Assembly (NCBI GenBank): GCA_029261715.1
Contig: JAJDAT010000016.1
Location: forward strand, 124,001 to 188,000
Direction: 5' to 3'
Origin: Nitrospinia bacterium
GTDB taxonomy: Bacteria > Nitrospinota > Nitrospinia > Nitrospinales > JAJDAT01
DNA length: 64,000 nt
Made by a program: the position numbers and the translations under genes
Notes under the pieces: model-generated
Database searches by the model: none
Told to the model about the DNA's origin: nothing
Seen by the model: only the letters and a program-made list of their open reading frames with translations
Shown here: positions 26,194-34,704 of the stretch, piece by piece
Position numbering within the stretch: position 1 is the stretch's first letter
Layout of the letters: the number at the start of each line of letters is the position of its first letter

Positions 26194-26196
26194 TTT

Positions 26197-26742
26197 TTAT
26201 TTTCCAGGATTACGAAAAGCGCGAACACCCAGAGCAAAACACATTTTCTTTTCTAGATTCAAAATATGCCCAGTTCGCATATCAATAGCTCCAGCGCGAG
26301 TTTCTCCATCAACCTCAGAAGACCATACCCAATAAGCGGCGCCTTCCGCAAAAATAGTATCTAGATTTAATGTATATTCTTCTTTCCAATCTCTAAAGAT
26401 TGTCCCGATCTTATTTGTTTTTGAACGTTCTACAATTCCATTTGGCCACTTTGAAATATCGTCCAATGTTGGAACTTTCCAATCAGAATGTCCGCCAGTC
26501 TTTAAACTTTTAACATAAGTCATAGCGTCGGTCCAATTCATGCATTTACCCGTTTGATTCCAACTATCTTCCTTAGTCCATTGAAAACCACTTTTACTAT
26601 CGGTTATTGTACCGTCTCCGTTATCTTTGAAACGCGGGGCGCCCGCAAAAGACGACATTCCAATTCCCCAATCGATTAAAGTCAAAACAACCAAATAAAA
26701 TAATCCAACTACCAATTTACGTTTTATCGCTAGCAACTTCAT
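26197..26742 (-). CDS. DUF1566 (Lcl C-terminal) domain exported protein
   Basis: 181 residues from ATG 26742. After a signal-like hydrophobic stretch it shows RFKDNGDGTITDSKSGFQW, then KCMNWTDAMTYVK and the SDWKVPTLDDIS core of DUF1566, a lectin-like fold common in exported proteins. The cysteine in KCMNW and one near the C-terminus could form a disulfide. It precedes the TPR gene by 3 bases. Substrate or ligand is unknown. Confidence 0.75.
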   Translation of the reverse strand: MKLLAIKRKLVVGLFYLVVLTLIDWGIGMSSFAGAPRFKDNGDGTITDSKSGFQWTKEDSWNQTGKCMNWTDAMTYVKSLKTGGHSDWKVPTLDDISKWPNGIVERSKTNKIGTIFRDWKEEYTLNLDTIFAEGAAYWVWSSEVDGETRAGAIDMRTGHILNLEKKMCFALGVRAFRNPGK

Positions 26743-27197
26743 AACATCTCTCAAAAAAGGTTATAGAATTATTTTAGGGACAACTAAGCTGACAACATAA
26801 AGTTTTCAGGCTATCCCCAGAAAAACTTGCTCCTGTCAGAGAAGGTCTAAGTTATTGCCATCTAAGCAAGTGTCACATTAATAATAAATTTTCCAAAGCT
26901 GTTGTGTTTTTGGCCTGGTTTTTTTATATTGAATCCCACAAGTGGGTTTAATTTCCTGTGACTTGCCACGTATTTTAATATAACGTTATATTAGGATATT
27001 ACGTACACTTGTGGCAAGGTTGCGCATTGAGATATTTCACATTATGCGCTTAATAAATATTAAGCAAGTTTAAAAAATTGGCTTTAATCGGGTCAATATT
27101 CTATGCTTAAACAAGGTTCCAAAAAGTTTATTAAAAAAAAACAGATCTAACGCACCTTCTTTTTCAAACAACCTCAAGTATCGGAGATTTGACAGAT
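26743..27197. other. Intergenic region with a dispersed repeat
   Basis: No gene is seen. It holds copy 1 of the CCCACAAGTGGG repeat (26926-27018) plus AT-rich DNA with poly-A runs before the next start. GGAG at 27183-27186 serves the downstream gene. Confidence 0.5.
26926..27018. repeat. CCCACAAGTGGG repeat, copy 1, with long inverted ends
   Basis: AATCCCACAAGTGGGTTTAA at 26932 and CTTGCCACGT at 26962 recur with identical 30-base spacing at 56572 and 56602. In this copy CTTGCCAC (26962-26969) pairs with GTGGCAAG (27011-27018), and the core between contains the palindrome AATATAACGTTATATT. Confidence 0.75.
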
Positions 27198-27680
27198 ATG
27201 GAGGAAAATATACAAACCGAACCAGCCGACCAAAAAAAAGACCGCTTTTACAGCAGGTTTTTTTTAGCGACAGCTATCGTTTTATCTTTCGCAATTACTG
27301 GCTGGTACTATCTTAATAATCCTCCAGCCGAAGGCATTGAAAAAAGGATGAAAATGTTTTTCGCAAAAAATGCGAAAAACGTTACGGAATTTTTAAGAAT
27401 GACCCGCGATGAACAAAAAGCTTATGCTGAAAGGAACAAACATCCCTTTTATAGTAAATATATTAGCGCCTCTGAAACTTCCAGATTAAATATTCGCGGA
27501 CAAGTTCATAATTCAGTGGATTATAAACCCACGCAATATTGGTTTAATTTGGGTTTCATGTGGGCAATTTTCTTTTTGAGTAGTTGGTTTATTGGAGTGA
27601 TGATACAAGCGGCTATCCAAATAAATCGCACTAAAGATATCGAAATAAAAGCGGAAAAAGAGAAGAATAAAAATACTTAA
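27198..27680 (+). CDS. Two-helix membrane protein of unknown function
   Basis: 160 residues. Membrane helices lie near residues 22-39 and 110-135, with a ~70-residue basic middle segment that should face the periplasm, and a charged tail. I recognise no family. Start ATG 27198 has GGAG at a spacing of 11; a TTG at 27189 is too close to that site. It converges with a pentapeptide gene. Confidence 0.6.
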   Translation: MEENIQTEPADQKKDRFYSRFFLATAIVLSFAITGWYYLNNPPAEGIEKRMKMFFAKNAKNVTEFLRMTRDEQKAYAERNKHPFYSKYISASETSRLNIRGQVHNSVDYKPTQYWFNLGFMWAIFFLSSWFIGVMIQAAIQINRTKDIEIKAEKEKNKNT

Positions 27681-27720
27681 CCGAATCCTTTTATAACTAT
27701 TGAAGAAATAGAAATCACTT

Positions 27721-28149
27721 CTATTTAAATCCTAAAAAACATTTGAGCTTTTTGAGAATGGTATTTTGCCTAGCTTTTTTCTTCTTATCGCTAGGCAATT
27801 CAATAATCCCTGCCGAACCTGTCACTTCGGCTTGATTCAATATTGCACCTGTTAAATCAGCTCCCGACAAGTCAGCTTCAATTAAACTCGCCTTAGTTAA
27901 ATCGGCGTTTTCCAAACGAGCGTTTTTAAGAATTGCGCGTTTAAAAAATGCGCCTTTAAGGTTGGCATTTTGAAAATCCGCGCCCGAAAAATCTGATCTT
28001 CTTAAATCTGCTTTACTCAAATCCGCTTCCCGAAAACTCTTGCCAGAAAAATCCAAACAAGATAAATCATGTCCAGATAATTTCAACTTTTTTCCTGGTT
28101 TTAAAAGAGCTTGAAACATTTTTTTTCGAGCGCTGTCTTTTGATTCCAT
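27721..28149 (-). CDS. Short pentapeptide-repeat protein
   Basis: 142 residues. After a short basic leader (KKLKLSGHD) come about 15 pentapeptides of the A(D/N)LxX type, such as EADLSKADLRRSDFSGADF. The C-terminal 30 residues are basic (KKKKARQNTILKK). It is the small relative of the protein at 19533 but has a basic, not acidic, flank. Role unknown. Confidence 0.82.
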   Translation of the reverse strand: MESKDSARKKMFQALLKPGKKLKLSGHDLSCLDFSGKSFREADLSKADLRRSDFSGADFQNANLKGAFFKRAILKNARLENADLTKASLIEADLSGADLTGAILNQAEVTGSAGIIELPSDKKKKARQNTILKKLKCFLGFK

Positions 28150-28200
28150 AGGACCGATAAATTATAGCGACAAACAATATTTAATTCTCAATATTGTATC

Positions 28201-28391
28201 TCAAAACTTGAATTGAAGCTTGAGACCAAATATTCCAGACAAAATAAAGGCTAGAAAAAACAACCTTAGCAACGTTTTTGGTTCGTCAAACAATAATATT
28301 CCCACAACTTCCGTTCCTAGTACCCCGATCCCTGTCTAAATTGTGTAGGCGGCTTCAAGCGGCAAGGTATTCAACGAAAGAGGAAGAAATT
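28201..28391 (-). pseudogene. Decayed SMR (EmrE/SugE-type) multidrug transporter, C-terminal part
   Basis: The minus-strand frame reads LSLNTLPLEAAYTI, then a TAG at 28336-28338, then TGIGVLGTEVVGILLFDEP and KTLLRLFF, ending in GLKLQFKF. This is the third and fourth helix of a small multidrug resistance protein, with the family tryptophan (TGG) of AYxxWTGIG mutated to a stop. The first half, including the membrane-embedded glutamate helix, is missing: a TAA lies just upstream. It is a dead gene. Confidence 0.8.
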
Positions 28392-28500
28392 AATAATTCA
28401 AAAACCATGAAAACCAGATTGTTTTTTTAATACTTTTGTAACCAACGCGACGAAATCATTTTTTTATTTTTATAGGTTACAATTTACTCAATCAAACGAA

Positions 28501-28606
28501 TTAAGAGGGCCTCTAATGATCCATGCTTTTAACTGATTTGCTATCGCCTGGTCCTTGGCAACAATGACTAGGTTCATGGCCAATCTTATTTTTAGAGGTT
28601 TCCTTA
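28501..28606. repeat. Dispersed element with inverted ends and conserved inner stem, copy 1
   Basis: Begins TTAAGAGGGCCTCTAA and ends TTTTTAGAGGTTTCCTTAA, which can pair as terminal inverted repeats. Inside, CCTGGTC pairs with GACTAGG. The second copy at 56754-56861 keeps this stem with compensating changes. No open frame is present. It may be a miniature inverted-repeat element or a structured RNA. Confidence 0.7.
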
Positions 28607-28689
28607 ATTAAATTGGCTATTAGACTTGTTAACGCGGTAAAATTATTCCATCTGAAATAACTTTCACGACTTAATCTGGGAAATTTGCA

Positions 28690-29475
28690 ATGGATGTAAA
28701 CGCTATTCGTTTTACTATTTTTCTTGGCGTCTTTGCCCTAATGCTTTTACTAGAATCTCTAATCCAACGTCATCCAACTGTAGATTCTAAGCCCCGTCGA
28801 TTTGCTATTAACTTAGGACTAACGGGCGTAGATATTATTCTGGTCAAATTTCTTTTTGGAACAGCCGCTGTAGGAGCGGCTGTTTTTACAAACGATCACT
28901 CTTGGGGCGTTTTAAATTATTTGAATTGGCCCATTTGGTTGGAAGCTACTCTTGCCGTCATATTATTGGATTTTTCGATTTACGTCCAACACGTTGTCGT
29001 GCACATGATTCCATTTTTCTGGAGATTCCACAAAGTCCATCACACAGACTTAGATTTGGACGTTTCATCTGCATTGCGTTTCCATCCCATCGAAATTATT
29101 GGGTCTTTGCTATTTAAAATTTCGATCATATTTGCCTTAGGTCCATCGCCATTAACAGTAATGATTTTTGAAGCTATTCTAAACGGAATGGCTCAGTTCT
29201 CGCATTCCAACATTAAGTTACCCGAAAAGATGGACTCAATAATGCGTTGTTTTTTTGTAACGCCAGATATGCACCGAATTCATCATTCAGAAGAAATAGA
29301 CGAAACAAACTCCAACTATGGATTTAATTTTTCTATCTGGGATCGAGCTTTGGGAACTTACATTCCAGAAGCTCGTAAACCTCAACCAGAAATTATTTTA
29401 GGGATTAAGGAATTTAAAGACCCTAAAGAGGTATCATTTTTAAACTTACTCATGATTCCATTTAGAAAAATCTAA
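28690..29475 (+). CDS. Fatty acid hydroxylase / sterol desaturase family membrane protein
   Basis: 261 residues with four or five membrane segments. The di-iron histidine clusters of the superfamily are all present: HVVVHMIPFFWRFHKVHH around residues 100-117 and HRIHHSEE near 200, with a further RFHP near 127. Such enzymes hydroxylate or desaturate lipids using O2 and a membrane electron donor. The exact lipid is not predictable. It lies 23 bases upstream of a small membrane protein gene. Confidence 0.88.
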   Translation: MDVNAIRFTIFLGVFALMLLLESLIQRHPTVDSKPRRFAINLGLTGVDIILVKFLFGTAAVGAAVFTNDHSWGVLNYLNWPIWLEATLAVILLDFSIYVQHVVVHMIPFFWRFHKVHHTDLDLDVSSALRFHPIEIIGSLLFKISIIFALGPSPLTVMIFEAILNGMAQFSHSNIKLPEKMDSIMRCFFVTPDMHRIHHSEEIDETNSNYGFNFSIWDRALGTYIPEARKPQPEIILGIKEFKDPKEVSFLNLLMIPFRKI

Positions 29476-29498
29476 AGAGCCGAGCGCAATAATATTCA

Positions 29499-29708
29499 AT
29501 GAGCCCAAGATACTACATCATTTCCACTTTAGTCATTTTGGCTATTTCTGTAGCTATTGGCTTTATAACTCAAAAAAAAAGCCCCAAGGAAATAGCTATG
29601 ATCTATTTGTGGACAGCTCTGGGCTTTTTAGTAATTGTGGGTCTGCTTTATGGATTTGCTAAAGTTTTAACTATTTTGGGAATCGCCGAAGGAAGTTTTA
29701 CCGTATAA
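29499..29708 (+). CDS. Small two-helix membrane protein
   Basis: 69 residues, two hydrophobic helices (residues 7-24 and 36-58) separated by a short KKSPKE loop. No family is recognised. It follows the fatty acid hydroxylase by 23 bases and precedes another two-helix protein by 49 bases, so the three may be one operon around a membrane oxygenase. Confidence 0.6.
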   Translation: MSPRYYIISTLVILAISVAIGFITQKKSPKEIAMIYLWTALGFLVIVGLLYGFAKVLTILGIAEGSFTV

Positions 29709-29757
29709 TTAAAAGAATTATATCAAAGTAATTTGGCTGATTTTAAGAGGAGGGATA

Positions 29758-30006
29758 ATGTTTGACGGAGAACCATTAGTTTTTTCCCCATTCATGATTT
29801 TTGTTTTGGGGCTCTCGTTTTTAGTTATTTCTTATTTTTTAGGTATGCTTTTGCACTCTTCGTTTATGTACGAAGATAAAAATAATATGAAAAAGAATAG
29901 TAAAAGGGCTTGGACCTTATGTATGTCGGCGGGTGTCGGGATTACTTTTTGGATGTTTTTTTACGGTTACTACACAAATATTTACTTGCCCGCTAATCTC
30001 GGATAA
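29758..30006 (+). CDS. Small two-helix membrane protein
   Basis: 82 residues, with hydrophobic segments near 12-32 and 55-75 joined by a charged KNNMKKNSKR loop. No family is recognised. GAGGAGGG just before ATG 29758 is a strong ribosome site. The stop codon lies inside the loop of the downstream hairpin terminator. Confidence 0.6.
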   Translation: MFDGEPLVFSPFMIFVLGLSFLVISYFLGMLLHSSFMYEDKNNMKKNSKRAWTLCMSAGVGITFWMFFYGYYTNIYLPANLG

Positions 30007-30020
30007 CGGGCAAGTAAATA
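29979..30020. terminator. 14-bp hairpin between convergent genes
   Basis: TATTTACTTGCCCG at 29979-29992 pairs perfectly with CGGGCAAGTAAATA at 30007-30020 around a 14-base loop. GC-rich core with AT flanks on both sides fits a bidirectional intrinsic terminator between the small membrane protein and the minus-strand gene. Confidence 0.75.
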
Positions 30021-30026
30021 CTTTCT

Positions 30027-30377
30027 TTATCTCGCTAAGACCTCTAACAAACGCTGGCAATCAGTTTTGTAATTTATAAAATCGTTCTTTTCCTGCTCTG
30101 TTAGATCGTCCGTCATAAACTCTTCCAAAAGTTCTATCGCATCGTTTAAACCTGTTGCGGCCAAATCTAAATCAGTTTCAACTAAAGCATAAATGGAAGG
30201 ATTTTGCCTTAATTTTTCCAAAACTCTCGTATATTTGCCTTTATATTGCAATAAATTGTCTTTTTTCGTAGTCGATTTAGTGTTCTTCAATTCAACATTT
30301 ATATCCGAAATGGAGTCGTTCAACGCCATTTTTATCGTTTCTATATCTTTATCTGTAATCGATGCCAAGGACTTCAT
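30027..30377 (-). CDS. Helical cytoplasmic protein of unknown function
   Basis: 116 residues, almost all predicted helix with heptad-like leucines and many charged residues (EIIELLEEFMTDDLTEQ-type pattern in its second half). No signal peptide, cysteine pair or known domain. It stands alone between a terminator and a ~300-base gap before the tRNA gene in which I see nothing more than AT-rich DNA. Confidence 0.55.
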   Translation of the reverse strand: MKSLASITDKDIETIKMALNDSISDINVELKNTKSTTKKDNLLQYKGKYTRVLEKLRQNPSIYALVETDLDLAATGLNDAIELLEEFMTDDLTEQEKNDFINYKTDCQRLLEVLAR

Positions 30378-30674
30378 TAGCTTTTATTTTCCAATCGATA
30401 ATTATAAATTTAATAATCCAACTCTTTAATGATACTCAAATATAACATAATTATTTTCTATACATAAAAGTTGTTTTTAAAAAATTTTGTAACCTTTTAA
30501 AAGACTAAAATCTCCAATTCAAAAACAAGAGTAAATAGCTTTTAAACTAATAAAACGGCTAGGGCTACTCAAAAACAAGATTAGGATGAGTGAGCCAATA
30601 AGGCGTTTCGACATTAATTTTATATAATGGGAAAAAGATCGTTGAAGCTTTAGGACTTTCGGGCACAAAAGAAA

Positions 30675-30747
30675 TGGGCCCACCAGGATTCGAACCTGGG
30701 ACCGACCGGTTATGAGCCGGGGGCTCTACCAACTGAGCTATGGGCCC
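30675..30747 (-). tRNA. tRNA with CAT anticodon (Met elongator or Ile2)
   Basis: On the minus strand the 73 bases start GGGCCCATAGCTCAGTTGG and end TGGGCCCA, forming a 7-bp acceptor stem with A as discriminator. The anticodon loop CTCATAA gives CAT. The T arm carries GGTTCGAATCC. The CCA end is not encoded. CAT with a G-rich acceptor stem could be elongator tRNA-Met or tRNA-Ile2 (lysidine-modified); sequence alone does not settle which. It lies 15 bases downstream of rpoD. Confidence 0.93.
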
Positions 30748-30762
30748 GATAAGTGATTCCCG

Positions 30763-32532
30763 TTATCCTTCGATAAAACTCCTCAACTTTTTACTCCGGC
30801 TGGGATGGCGCAACTTCCGCAGCGCTTTTGCTTCAATTTGACGTATTCGCTCGCGTGTAACGGCAAAGTCTTGCCCAACTTCTTCTAAAGTATGCTCAGA
30901 ATCCAGGCCTATGCCAAATCGTTTTCGAAGCACTTTTTCTTCGCGTGCGGCTAAAGTCCCCAATACCTTCATCGTCTGGTCTTTCAAGTTTTTCTTAACC
31001 ACAGAATCGATTGGAGACATTACTTTTTTATCTTCAATAAAATCGCCAAGATGACTATTTTCCTCTTCACCAATTGGCGTTTCCAAGGAAATAGGCTCTT
31101 TGGCAATTTTCAAGACTTTTCGGACTTTTTCTACAGGAAGCGACATCTTATCCGCAATTTCTTCTGGAGAAGGCTCCCGGCCTAACTCTTGAACTAAATG
31201 GCGTGAAACTCGAATTAGTTTGTTAATTGTTTCGATCATATGCACAGGTATTCTTATCGTTCGCGCTTGATCTGCTATGGCTCGAGTGATGGCTTGACGA
31301 ATCCACCAAGTCGCGTAAGTACTGAACTTATACCCTCGGCGATATTCAAATTTTTCCACAGCCTTCATGAGTCCAATATTTCCCTCTTGAATCAAATCCA
31401 AAAACTGTAAGCCACGGTTGGTATATTTTTTAGCAATACTCACTACCAATCTCAAATTCGCTTCGGCTAGTTCTCGCTTTGCGGTTTTGTCTTTAACCCG
31501 TGCGCGCGCAATGGCTCTAACTGTAGAGAGTAAATAATCTTTAGTTGTGGCGGTTTGTTTTTCGATACTCTTAATTTTTCTACCAGCAGCCAAAGATATT
31601 TTGTTGTACTCCTCAAACTTTACTCTGGTCAGTTCTTTGCCATTCGAAAGCTTTACAGTCTTGCCCTTTTTCGTTTTAAACAACTTTTTCACATCGCTAA
31701 AAGGAACTCCCAGCCTTTTTTCGATATTTTTTTCTTGCTTCCCCGCTTCTCTAATTTGAGCGGCAATTCCATAAATTAATTCAATAATTCGATCCATTTC
31801 ATCATCGCAAAGATTGAGATCGCGAACGGATTGATCGATTATATTTTTTTGTTTTTTCTCTTCAGCTTCTAATTTTGTTCTCATTTTCTCAGACAAACTA
31901 GAAGCGGAAAGTCGTTTACGTATCGTCTGTAACTTTAGATCTTGAGCTTTAATAGTTCGAATTGCTTTCAAAGCCGTTTTACGCTCTTCGCCTTCGTCTC
32001 TTTCTTTTTTCTCTTCAGGGTCGTTATTCTCTACGAGTTCTAAAACGTTGACTTCACTTTTCTTTATTAAATCGCCAAGTGTAATAATCTCGCCGATCGT
32101 CACTGAACAGCTAGCAACAGCAGAAATAACCTCGTTTTGCCCCGCTTCGATTCTTTTAGCAATTTCGACCTCACCTTCCCTTGTAAGCAGAGAAATAGTT
32201 CCCATTTCTCGCAAGTACATGCGTACGGGGTCATCTATGCTAACAGCATCGCTTTTGGTTTCCTGGACTTCTCCTTCAGGTTGCTCGTCCTCTTTTTCAT
32301 CCGTATCTTCGACTCGGTTTATCGCTAATTTCTCGCCTTTTAAGGCAGTATCGACTATATCGATCTCATTTTCGCCAAACAAATGCATCAAGTCATCGAT
32401 TTGTTCCGGCGCAACAACATCGGATGGCAATACATCGTTAACCTCTTCGTAAGTCAAGTAACCTTTTTCCTTACCCAGGGAAATCAATTGGTTAATTTCG
32501 CTTGAATCAGTGATCTTCTCGGGATTTGCCAT
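30763..32532 (-). CDS. rpoD: RNA polymerase primary sigma factor (sigma-70)
   Basis: 589 residues. Region 1.1 is present at the N-terminus. Region 1.2 has [16 protein letters not shown], region 2 has [21 protein letters not shown] and [16 protein letters not shown], and region 4 has [21 protein letters not shown]. The long non-conserved region between 1.2 and 2 fits a Gram-negative primary sigma. It recognises -35/-10 promoters. It follows dnaG by 37 bases, the order of the classical macromolecular-synthesis operon (without rpsU in the window). Confidence 0.97.
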   Translation of the reverse strand: MANPEKITDSSEINQLISLGKEKGYLTYEEVNDVLPSDVVAPEQIDDLMHLFGENEIDIVDTALKGEKLAINRVEDTDEKEDEQPEGEVQETKSDAVSIDDPVRMYLREMGTISLLTREGEVEIAKRIEAGQNEVISAVASCSVTIGEIITLGDLIKKSEVNVLELVENNDPEEKKERDEGEERKTALKAIRTIKAQDLKLQTIRKRLSASSLSEKMRTKLEAEEKKQKNIIDQSVRDLNLCDDEMDRIIELIYGIAAQIREAGKQEKNIEKRLGVPFSDVKKLFKTKKGKTVKLSNGKELTRVKFEEYNKISLAAGRKIKSIEKQTATTKDYLLSTVRAIARARVKDKTAKRELAEANLRLVVSIAKKYTNRGLQFLDLIQEGNIGLMKAVEKFEYRRGYKFSTYATWWIRQAITRAIADQARTIRIPVHMIETINKLIRVSRHLVQELGREPSPEEIADKMSLPVEKVRKVLKIAKEPISLETPIGEEENSHLGDFIEDKKVMSPIDSVVKKNLKDQTMKVLGTLAAREEKVLRKRFGIGLDSEHTLEEVGQDFAVTRERIRQIEAKALRKLRHPSRSKKLRSFIEG

Positions 32533-32569
32533 TGCTAAGTGTTCTCCTCAGTTTAAGGTTAAAGCGAAA

Positions 32570-34381
32570 TTAAAAGGAAACGGCCACTTGATTTAACGAA
32601 GATTTCATCTCTTTCACCAACTGTTGCAATTGGCGAGAGCGCTCCGTTTGACCTTGTTTTTCCGCTTCGTTCCTTTGTCTTCTAAGCTCTTTTATTTTTT
32701 TCTCTAAATGACGAGATTTGATTTTCCGAAGACAATCTAAGGCGGATTCTTCGGGGTTTTCAAACGTCAATTGAGAAACTCCAATGAGGGTCAAAACCTT
32801 TCTTTCTTCCTCATCATCAATCAACTCTATAATTTGGGCCGGCTCCAATGACAATCCCGATTTAGATTGTCGTTGAAATGCTTGGATAATCCCTTGATAT
32901 TTTGGATCGTTAATTTCTTCCAATTCAACCCGGTCCAAGATTTTTTGGGCTAAAACTGAATTATTGCCAATTAAATGAACTAAATAGTACTCCTCAGGAT
33001 ATTTAACCTCCTCTTTACGGGAAGGCTCTGCTTTCCCCAAAAACGGTTTTCGACTTTCAACCGTTTTCTTTAATTCCCCTAAAAGGGTTTTATCATCAAT
33101 GACTAACACTTCAGAAAGCAGCTTAACAGCCTCAGACCTTTCAATATGATTATTCAAACCTGAAAGAAATGGAGCCAACTTCTCTACAATCGCCCTCTTC
33201 TTGCCTGGGACGATTGTGCCTACGTCGGAAACTGTCTTTCGAATAAAATATTCCCAAAAAGGTTTAGCCTGATCGGCCAAATCTAAAAATGACTGAGGAC
33301 CTTGTTTTTGTATGAAAGAGTCCGGATCGTCTCCTTCCGGTAATTTAATCAGCGCAATATTCAATCCCTGCTCTGCTAAGGCTTTATAACCTTTTTCAGC
33401 TGCGTTCTGGCCGGCTTGGTCAGAGTCAAAAACTAAAACTATATTCTTTGTATAATTTTTTAGTAAAGATACTTGCTTAGGCGTTAAAGCTGTTCCACAT
33501 GTAGCTACTGTATTTTTTATACCAGCTTGGTGCGCTCTAATTTGATCGAAATACCCCTCAAATATAAAAACCCGGTTTTCTTTTCTAATGCTTTCCTTAG
33601 CGAGATTTAATCCAAATACTTGATCTCCTTTTTTATAAATCTCAGTTTCCGGAGAATTTAGATATTTGGCTTCCTGATCGCTTTTAACGATTATCCTGCC
33701 AGCAAAACCCAGTATTCTACCACGCACATCCTTAAGAGGGAAAATTATTCTTGCCCTAAATCGGTCATAATAAATGTCGTCTTTATGATCTGGTCCAGCT
33801 TTTTCCTTTTTTTTAATTAAACCTGCCTTATCTAGATCAATATGGGGCGTTTTATGAGATTTGACAAAATAATCTTTCAAATTTCTCCAACTTTGCGCAG
33901 CCCATCCTAATTGATACGTTTTTATGGTTTCGTCGGAAATGTCTCTTGATATTAGATACTCTAAAGCCTCATTGGATTTAGAATTATTGACTAAATTTTG
34001 AGAAAAATAATCTGCCGCCTTTTTATTCAAACCTTCAATTTTTTGCGTAAGACTTCTTTCACCTGGAAAACTCTGTGAGGATTCATCTTTAGGTAAAGAA
34101 ATATTAAATCTGTAAGCTAATTTTTCAACCGTTTCAACAAAAGAAATACTCTCTTGCACCATGATAAACTTAAAAACATTCCCACCCTCTCCACAACCAA
34201 AGCAATGATAAATCTGCTTAGCAGGGCTTACAGTGAATGACGGAGTCTTCTCAGGGTGAAATGGGCAAAGTCCTTTAAAATTTTGTCCATTTTGCTTAAT
34301 TTGCATGTAGTCAGAAATAATTTCGACTATATCTGCCCTTGTCCGAATCTCATCAATAACTTGTTCAGGAATGTAACTCAA
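32570..34381 (-). CDS. dnaG: DNA primase
   Basis: 603 residues. The zinc-binding domain has Cys39-x2-His42 and Cys60-x2-Cys63; the TOPRIM core shows VFIFEGYFDQIRAHQAG and VLVFDSDQAGQNAA with the usual glutamate and aspartates; the C-terminal region ends in helices that bind DnaB. Primase makes RNA primers at the fork. It is transcribed with rpoD. The upstream ~320 bases hold no rpsU or other gene. Confidence 0.97.
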   Translation of the reverse strand: MSYIPEQVIDEIRTRADIVEIISDYMQIKQNGQNFKGLCPFHPEKTPSFTVSPAKQIYHCFGCGEGGNVFKFIMVQESISFVETVEKLAYRFNISLPKDESSQSFPGERSLTQKIEGLNKKAADYFSQNLVNNSKSNEALEYLISRDISDETIKTYQLGWAAQSWRNLKDYFVKSHKTPHIDLDKAGLIKKKEKAGPDHKDDIYYDRFRARIIFPLKDVRGRILGFAGRIIVKSDQEAKYLNSPETEIYKKGDQVFGLNLAKESIRKENRVFIFEGYFDQIRAHQAGIKNTVATCGTALTPKQVSLLKNYTKNIVLVFDSDQAGQNAAEKGYKALAEQGLNIALIKLPEGDDPDSFIQKQGPQSFLDLADQAKPFWEYFIRKTVSDVGTIVPGKKRAIVEKLAPFLSGLNNHIERSEAVKLLSEVLVIDDKTLLGELKKTVESRKPFLGKAEPSRKEEVKYPEEYYLVHLIGNNSVLAQKILDRVELEEINDPKYQGIIQAFQRQSKSGLSLEPAQIIELIDDEEERKVLTLIGVSQLTFENPEESALDCLRKIKSRHLEKKIKELRRQRNEAEKQGQTERSRQLQQLVKEMKSSLNQVAVSF

Positions 34382-34704
34382 TGTTCAGAATATCTTCCCA
34401 AGGAAGATTAAAAAGAGCGATTTGAGGAAAGTAGCGTTCACAAAATCGCACGAGTTGGTTAGCTGAAGTTTTCGTAAGTCACGTAATTTAATAGGAAAAA
34501 TGCTTTCAAGGTGAAATATACAAACTCCTTAGGAATTTGTCAATACTGAGAGCCATTTTCAATAAATTAAAAACCGCCAAACTATTTACAGCCAAATATC
34601 AGTTAATTACAGCGAAAAAATGCCCTATTTTTCTTCAAATTATACTCAAGTTTTTGCTCTCTTGAAAATATCTTTCAGAAAAAACGACTCTTTAATCGTA
34701 ATAG
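34382..34704. other. Intergenic region without gene
   Basis: No open frame of note on either strand, and no hairpin stronger than random. It should contain the promoter of the dnaG-rpoD unit, but I see no clear pair of boxes. Confidence 0.4.

Noticed and set aside
27706-27726. AAATAGAA/TTCTATTT hairpin between convergent genes
   Set aside because: All-AT stem of eight pairs, too weak to call as a terminator.
32048-32452. Plus-strand frame opposite rpoD
   Set aside because: Antisense shadow of a conserved gene, with no ribosome site or family match.
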